The translations under genes and the position numbers were made by a program. The notes under the pieces are model-generated. The model worked only from the letters and a program-made list of their open reading frames with translations. It had not been told where the DNA came from and made no database searches. DNA of 18,385 nt, taken from the NCBI GenBank assembly GCA_036557885.1, contig DATBGS010000073.1, positions 1 to 18,385 on the forward strand, read 5' to 3'. This document shows positions 14,554-18,385 of the stretch, in pieces. The DNA comes from DATBGS01 sp036557885 (GTDB lineage: Bacteria; Chloroflexota; Ktedonobacteria; Ktedonobacterales; DATBGS01). Every line of letters starts with the position of its first letter. Position 1 is the first letter of the stretch.

Positions 14554-16086
14554 ATGGTGTTTCCCTCGAATGAACGCGCGAAGCTGTTGATTTGCTCCAG
14601 CCAGGCAGACGCAGCATATCTTGAGCAGCTACAAGCCGTCGTGAAGCACCGCGCCGCAGTGGAGGGAGACGCCTGGGATGAGACGCGGCTTGCCGCAGAC
14701 GCCGGGCTTGCCGCGTTTGAGCAGGCCATCAAAACGGCAAAGCTGGCGCTCTTGCTCATCAGCCCGGAAACGCTGGCCCCGGACTACCTCACCAGCGGCG
14801 CGGCGCTCACTCTGCTTGAAGCCGCCCGACTCGAAGACGCGCAATTCCTGTGCGTCATCACGCGCCCCTGCGCCTTTGAACAGTCCATGCTGGCGCACTT
14901 CCCAACCATCAATCCCCCCGCGCAGCCGGTCAGCGCCATGACCCCCGCCAAACGCGAGCAGCTTTGGAAGCAGTTGGCCGCGCAGGTGCGCGACATCTTC
15001 TCGCAGGATACCCCCGACGCGACGGTTATCCGCAAAGACCTGGCGTTCAAAGAGGAATCGGACGGGCCTGAGCGGGTTTCAGCGGAAATTGATTGGGACC
15101 GCGAATTAGAGGCGGCATATGAAGCCATACACGGCGCCGAGGAAGGGCAGGACCAGCAAGGATCACTCCCGCAGGCGCTGCTGGCCGCGCCTGCCGTTGA
15201 CGTGCTGCATTTCATGGTGTGCGCGCCCGCCAGCATTGCCGCCGAAACCTGGGAAACGCTGCTGTTCTATACACACGTGCCCGCCGCTATGAATGACGCC
15301 TACCAGGACGCCGCCCAACACACCCAGCATGTGCCAGATCGTCGCTACACCGCCATTGCGCCAACCGATCACCCCCTGGCGCGTGGCGTGGAGCTAACCA
15401 TTGTCCCGCAGGGGCCGGGGCTGACCTTCAACCCGCCCAGGCTGACCCTTCGCTGGCTGGAGGACTGGCACCAGGCGCCGTTTCGCTTTTCGGCCAGCCG
15501 CGCCCTGGCTGGCACCGATACCGAAGTGGAGCTTACCATCTACGCGGGCGTCCTGACGCTAGCAACGGTCAAGGTGACGCTTTTCTGCGGGGACACTTCC
15601 ATGAGCAACCCGCACCATCTGCCCGCCAGCGAAGGGGAAGCCGACGCCTCCCAGCAAGAGGCGACCTGTTTCCGCTGCGGCGCTGTCAACCCTCCCGGCA
15701 GGCGCTTTTGTCTGATCTGCAACTACGACCTGACTCCGCGCGTTGTCCCCAACCTCCTGTCGCCGCAAGAAACCTGGCTGCCGTTCGTCCACGCGCGCCT
15801 GACCTTGATGGATAACCCGTCTTCGGGGCAATACTTCAACCTGCACGAGCACACCATTACCACCATTGGCCGCGCCCCCGGCAACGATATTATCCTGTCC
15901 GACCCGTCCATCTCGCGGCACCACGCCCAGCTTCGCTTTGAATCTGGGCGCTGGATCATCGAAGACAAAAATAGCTCGCTGGGCACCTACGTAAACGGCA
16001 GGCGCATCCGCTGGCCCCAGCCCATTGCCGATGGCGATCAGCTTCGCCTGGCGCACACTATCCTGCTCTTTAACATCGTCGGGTAG
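14554..16086 (+). CDS. TIR-like, zinc ribbon and FHA domain protein
   Basis: A 510-aa multidomain protein; ATG 14554 is chosen for GGAGG (14541-14545) 8 bases before it and because the TIR fold starts at once. Residues 1-150 form a TIR-like domain (AKLLICSSQADAAYLEQL, WDETRLAADAG, ALLLISPETLAPDYL). The conserved Glu expected in the alpha-C region after DYL appears as Ala (SGAALTLLEAA), so NADase activity may be lost; Glu89 is the nearest candidate. Residues 215-345 are a beta-sandwich common in TIR proteins of this kind (VLHFMVCAPASI). A C4 zinc ribbon follows (Cys372, 375, 386, 389), then an FHA domain at about 412-508 with GRAPGND, SISRHHAQ and NSSLGTYVNG, which would bind phosphothreonine. 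It probably acts as a signalling adaptor. Its stop is 41 bp before palindromic element copy 5. Confidence 0.88.
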   Translation: MVFPSNERAKLLICSSQADAAYLEQLQAVVKHRAAVEGDAWDETRLAADAGLAAFEQAIKTAKLALLLISPETLAPDYLTSGAALTLLEAARLEDAQFLCVITRPCAFEQSMLAHFPTINPPAQPVSAMTPAKREQLWKQLAAQVRDIFSQDTPDATVIRKDLAFKEESDGPERVSAEIDWDRELEAAYEAIHGAEEGQDQQGSLPQALLAAPAVDVLHFMVCAPASIAAETWETLLFYTHVPAAMNDAYQDAAQHTQHVPDRRYTAIAPTDHPLARGVELTIVPQGPGLTFNPPRLTLRWLEDWHQAPFRFSASRALAGTDTEVELTIYAGVLTLATVKVTLFCGDTSMSNPHHLPASEGEADASQQEATCFRCGAVNPPGRRFCLICNYDLTPRVVPNLLSPQETWLPFVHARLTLMDNPSSGQYFNLHEHTITTIGRAPGNDIILSDPSISRHHAQLRFESGRWIIEDKNSSLGTYVNGRRIRWPQPIADGDQLRLAHTILLFNIVG

Positions 16087-16127
16087 CAAGCGGATCACGA
16101 GATTTTATCATTTAGCCAAGACGGAGG

Positions 16128-16321
16128 CTGGCGGTTAAAAGCCGCGCCTAAGGGCGTCTGCGGACGCCACCAAGTCCGCCTGCGCGGACTCCCCACCCCA
16201 GGGCACGCCAACCTTCGTCCTAACCCGCGCAGGCGGGTTTCGCTGCCGTGCCCCTGCTTTGAGGGGTGCCCTTCTGTCTTAGGGTGGCCGTAGGCCCTTA
16301 GGCGCGATCTTTAGTCGCCAG
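16128..16321. mobile_element. MITE-like palindromic element, copy 5
   Basis: It starts CTGGCGGTTAAAAGCCGCGC and ends GATCTTTAGTCGCCAG. Its first half is nearly identical to copy 3 and its second half resembles copies 1 and 4 (AACCCGCGCAGGCGGGTT; CCCCTGCTTTGAGGGG; CCTTCTGTCTTAGGGTGGCC). It looks like a mosaic. It sits between convergent genes, where it could end both transcripts. GCTCTCGTGGCC follows, as after copy 4. Confidence 0.82.
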
Positions 16322-16370
16322 CTCTCGTGGCCTGGATAATCGTTGAAACTTTGTCAACCGCCTGCCCCTG

Positions 16371-17462
16371 CTACCCCGCAAGCAGAGCGGGCGTGTCTAC
16401 CATCTGCCACGCCAGCCGTGTCACCAGTTCCCCAATCTGTCGCACCGCTCGCCGCTTTTGGAGCCGCTTGCGCAGGGCGGCTATCAGCACGGCCAAACGC
16501 TGCTCGCGTTTGGCAAGAATCTGCTGGCGGAACTCTTCCAGCGCTTCCCGCGCCCAGCCAGGGAAGCCGGGCAGCGGCGCCTCCAGCGCCCGCACTAGCT
16601 GCTCGCTCTCCATATCCAGCCAGGCCAGCAGACGCTCAGTCGGCCAGGAGAGCAGCGTTTCCCGTTCCAGCGGCGTCACCGTCAGAGTGAGCGCGGAGGG
16701 AGACGAGCGCGTAAGCTCCTGGCTCAGGCGCAGTTCGAGCAGGGCGTTCAGGCCCACGCGCAGCACATAGAGCGGGTCGTCGGCGGTGGTCAGGCTGGCC
16801 CAGCGCCCCGCCCACTGACCGGCTGGCATACCCTCCTGTGCCGGGGGCAACGGCGCAATCTTGCCCAGCGCGGGCGGCTGGCGCTGGAGCGGGCGCTCCA
16901 GCGGCGGCGCCTCACCCACGCGCAAATACACCGGCCTGGGCGGTTCATTCGAAAGCGCCAGCGTCTCCTCCGCCGGAGCAGCGCCGGGTGGTTCTGTACC
17001 GCCGGTTTCTAACCGGCCAGGCCCGGCGCTTGTAGCCCCGGCCACCCCCGTGAAGAACGGGGGCACAGCCGCGCCGGGGAGCGAGGCACCGGCAGGGTCG
17101 CCGGTGCTACGAGCAGTCCCAGGCCCGACGCTTGTAGCCCCGGCGTCCCTGCCGGGGAATGCGGGGCTGGGTGGCTCCTGGCGAGGCGCAAAGAAGTTCA
17201 TAATCGTCTGCTTGCGGCGCTCCACCTCCGCCGCGTCCAGCGGAGCCGGGCGAGCCGCTTCGCCCCACTGTTCGGCCATCTGGCGCAGCACCGCCTCGCG
17301 CCTGCGCTCGAACTCGGCCTCTTCTTCGCGGGTGGCCTCGCGCCAGACAGGAGCCTCGCGCCAGCGCGGGCGGCTCTCCGGGGTGGTGATCTGAAAATAG
17401 GGGTAGCTGGACGCCTCTGGAGGGGACTGGTGCTCATCGTCATCGCGGCGGGGCATAGACAT
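16371..17462 (-). CDS. Unknown protein, CRISPR-leader-linked paralog 2
   Basis: This is the 363-aa paralog of the protein at 4552-5652. ATG 17462 has AAGGAG (17471-17476) 8 bases upstream, the same geometry as copy 1. It is nearly identical to paralog 1 through the charged block (RPRWREAPVWREATREEEAE, AEQWGEAARPAPLDAAEVER, KQTIMNFFAPRQEPPSPAFP) and the REP-written linker, and clearly related in the C-terminal domain (WAGRWASLTTADDP, LERPLQRQPPALGKIAPLP). It differs in the first 29 residues and in the variable insert at about 250-275 (LTRSSPSALTLTVTP against the other's QWASPGGQDE). The C-terminus is basic (QKRRAVRQIGELVTRLAWQM). There is no recognised fold or active site. It diverges from the array 2 leader. 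Confidence 0.8.
   Translation of the reverse strand: MSMPRRDDDEHQSPPEASSYPYFQITTPESRPRWREAPVWREATREEEAEFERRREAVLRQMAEQWGEAARPAPLDAAEVERRKQTIMNFFAPRQEPPSPAFPGRDAGATSVGPGTARSTGDPAGASLPGAAVPPFFTGVAGATSAGPGRLETGGTEPPGAAPAEETLALSNEPPRPVYLRVGEAPPLERPLQRQPPALGKIAPLPPAQEGMPAGQWAGRWASLTTADDPLYVLRVGLNALLELRLSQELTRSSPSALTLTVTPLERETLLSWPTERLLAWLDMESEQLVRALEAPLPGFPGWAREALEEFRQQILAKREQRLAVLIAALRKRLQKRRAVRQIGELVTRLAWQMVDTPALLAG
16998..17167. repeat. REP-like palindromes inside the coding linker of paralog 2
   Basis: The same ordered palindromes as at 5191-5360, nearly base for base. They were present before the module was duplicated or were homogenised afterwards. Confidence 0.75.
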
Positions 17463-17818
17463 ACAGGTCGCTCCTTTCCCCCTGGACAGGGGGCATGTCT
17501 GCGCGAGCAAACGGCCACCTCCTGCGAGAGCGCCCGGTCTTTGCCTGGGACAAGCCGTCATGGAAGCGGAGCGGTGCCCCGGCCCATATGGGCGTTGCCT
17601 GGCGCAGTGAGCGCGTGTGGTGAGAGGTGGCCGGAAGAAGCGACTTTCAGAATGCTTTACCGACTCGACCTCTGTCTGACAGGGGTTGCGTTAACGGCGT
17701 GGCGAGTGCTTTATGGGCACTCTCACGCTGGCCGGATGCCAACGCGAACTCTATACTACTCAACGGTCCTGACGCCCACAGCGGGCATCAAGCAGCCCTC
17801 ACACGAGAGCTTGCCGAA
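17463..17818 (-). promoter_or_regulatory. Long conserved 5' untranslated region of paralog 2
   Basis: It corresponds to 5653-5976 with conserved blocks, including the GATGCCC/GGGCGTC hairpin (around 17770-17790), the CGTTGGC/GCCAGCG hairpin (around 17728-17745) and the exact palindrome GCCCATATGGGC (17582-17593). Confidence 0.55.
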
Positions 17819-17847
17819 AGTATACCAGGAAACGAGCGAACATGCAA
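17819..17847 (-). promoter_or_regulatory. Promoter of paralog 2, divergent from the CRISPR leader
   Basis: TTGCAT (complement of 17842-17847), 17 bp, TATACT (complement of 17819-17824), identical hexamers and spacing to copy 1. A REP-like CCCCTGCTTTGAGGGG (17872-17887) is inserted between this promoter and the leader; the first module lacks it. Confidence 0.75.
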
Positions 17848-17915
17848 GAGGGGAGTACCCACCTGCCGTGCCCCTGCTTTGAGGGGTACCACCGGCTTCT
17901 AGTCAGTCAATCGCT

Positions 17916-18092
17916 CCGAGAGCCTCAGTGCTGGCGTTTTTGCTGGGAGGATCTCGGAGCACTCAGGGAGCGGCGCGAGGCGAAAATGGCAAAAATTGGG
18001 CGAAATTTTTATGGACTTTTATCTCAGCAATAAAGAGGCTCTCGGAAACCATTGCATCAGCCCGCTCCCTGTGCTATACTACGAGGGTAGCG
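17916..18092 (+). promoter_or_regulatory. CRISPR leader of array 2 with pre-crRNA promoter
   Basis: Nearly identical to leader 1. TTGCAT (18052-18057), 17 bp and TATACT (18075-18080) give a start about 5 bases before the first repeat. The 11-bp inverted repeat lies at 17916-17926 and 18035-18045 with the same 108-bp gap. Confidence 0.87.
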
Positions 18093-18385
18093 GTCTAAAT
18101 GGCTGATGACTCCCGTTTGGGATGGAAACGCTTATATAAGATCTCTCTGTTCTGGTTGTTCTGGGGTCTAAATGGCTGATGACTCCCGTTTGGGATGGAA
18201 ACTTTGTAAATCGTCCTTGGCTCGGTGGCCACTCGCCGAGTCTAAATGGCTGATGACTCCCGTTTGGGATGGAAACGGTTTTGTGCCGGCACGGCACAGC
18301 AGTGTATAGGAGTCTAAATGGCTGATGACTCCCGTTTGGGATGGAAACGGCTAGCTTTTCTCTTTTGTAGTGATTCTATTCGTAT
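18093..18385 (+). CRISPR. CRISPR array 2 (start only; continues past the window)
   Basis: Four complete 37-bp repeats start at 18093, 18166, 18240 and 18312; all carry the GGCTGATG variant and end TTTGGGATGGAAAC. Complete spacers are 36, 37 and 35 bases; a fourth begins at 18349 and fills the last 37 bases. The spacers do not resemble those of array 1 by eye. The shared repeat and leader imply both arrays use the same Cas machinery, which must be encoded outside the window. Confidence 0.97.

Overview
The window is GC-rich bacterial DNA, mostly about 60% G+C by eye. Its content suggests a Chloroflexota-like genome, possibly Ktedonobacteria. The reasons are a DICT-domain regulator, modular CHAT-TPR, zinc-ribbon-TM and TIR-zinc ribbon-FHA proteins, and many short palindromic repeats. 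This taxonomic guess is an inference; there is no rRNA or tRNA to anchor it.

Layout. 1-713: 3' part of fdhD. 714-1275: no convincing protein gene. A sigma70-type promoter there is followed by a run of stable hairpins, a candidate structured RNA or long leader. 1276-3023: DICT-domain protein and agmatinase-family ureohydrolase, probably one operon. 3055-4330 (minus strand): rplJ-rplL with an L10-type leader, attenuator and promoter. 4343-4545: a palindromic MITE-like element. 4552-6206: a minus-strand gene of unknown function (366 aa) diverging from a CRISPR leader. 6207-7198: CRISPR array 1, broken by two more palindromic elements. 7536-10513: a membrane protein, a DUF1579-like protein and an MFS transporter. 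10797-16086: CHAT-TPR protein (frameshifted near its start), double zinc-ribbon membrane protein and TIR-zinc ribbon-FHA protein. 16371-18385: a second copy of the unknown gene (363 aa), its divergent CRISPR leader, and the start of CRISPR array 2, which runs off the window.

The most unusual point is the duplicated module [unknown gene] <- divergent promoters -> [CRISPR leader and array]. Both copies keep outward-facing promoters of the TTGCAT-17-TATACT type, an 11-bp inverted repeat in the leader at fixed spacing, an overlapping palindrome, and near-identical protein blocks. No cas gene lies in the window, so the unknown gene is the only protein consistently linked to these arrays here. Second, 20 bases identical to the 3' end of the CRISPR repeat, including the expected crRNA 5' handle, sit 2 bp after the rplL stop codon. 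The rplJL mRNA should therefore carry the complement of the crRNA repeat tag just before its terminator.

Repeats shape the region. Five palindromic elements of 165-203 bp lie next to stop codons or inside the CRISPR array, and shorter REP-like palindromes have entered intergenic gaps and, in frame, protein linkers (MFS central loop and both unknown paralogs). The CHAT, TIR and FHA genes between the two CRISPR modules look like a signalling or defence-type island, but the sequence shows no direct functional link.
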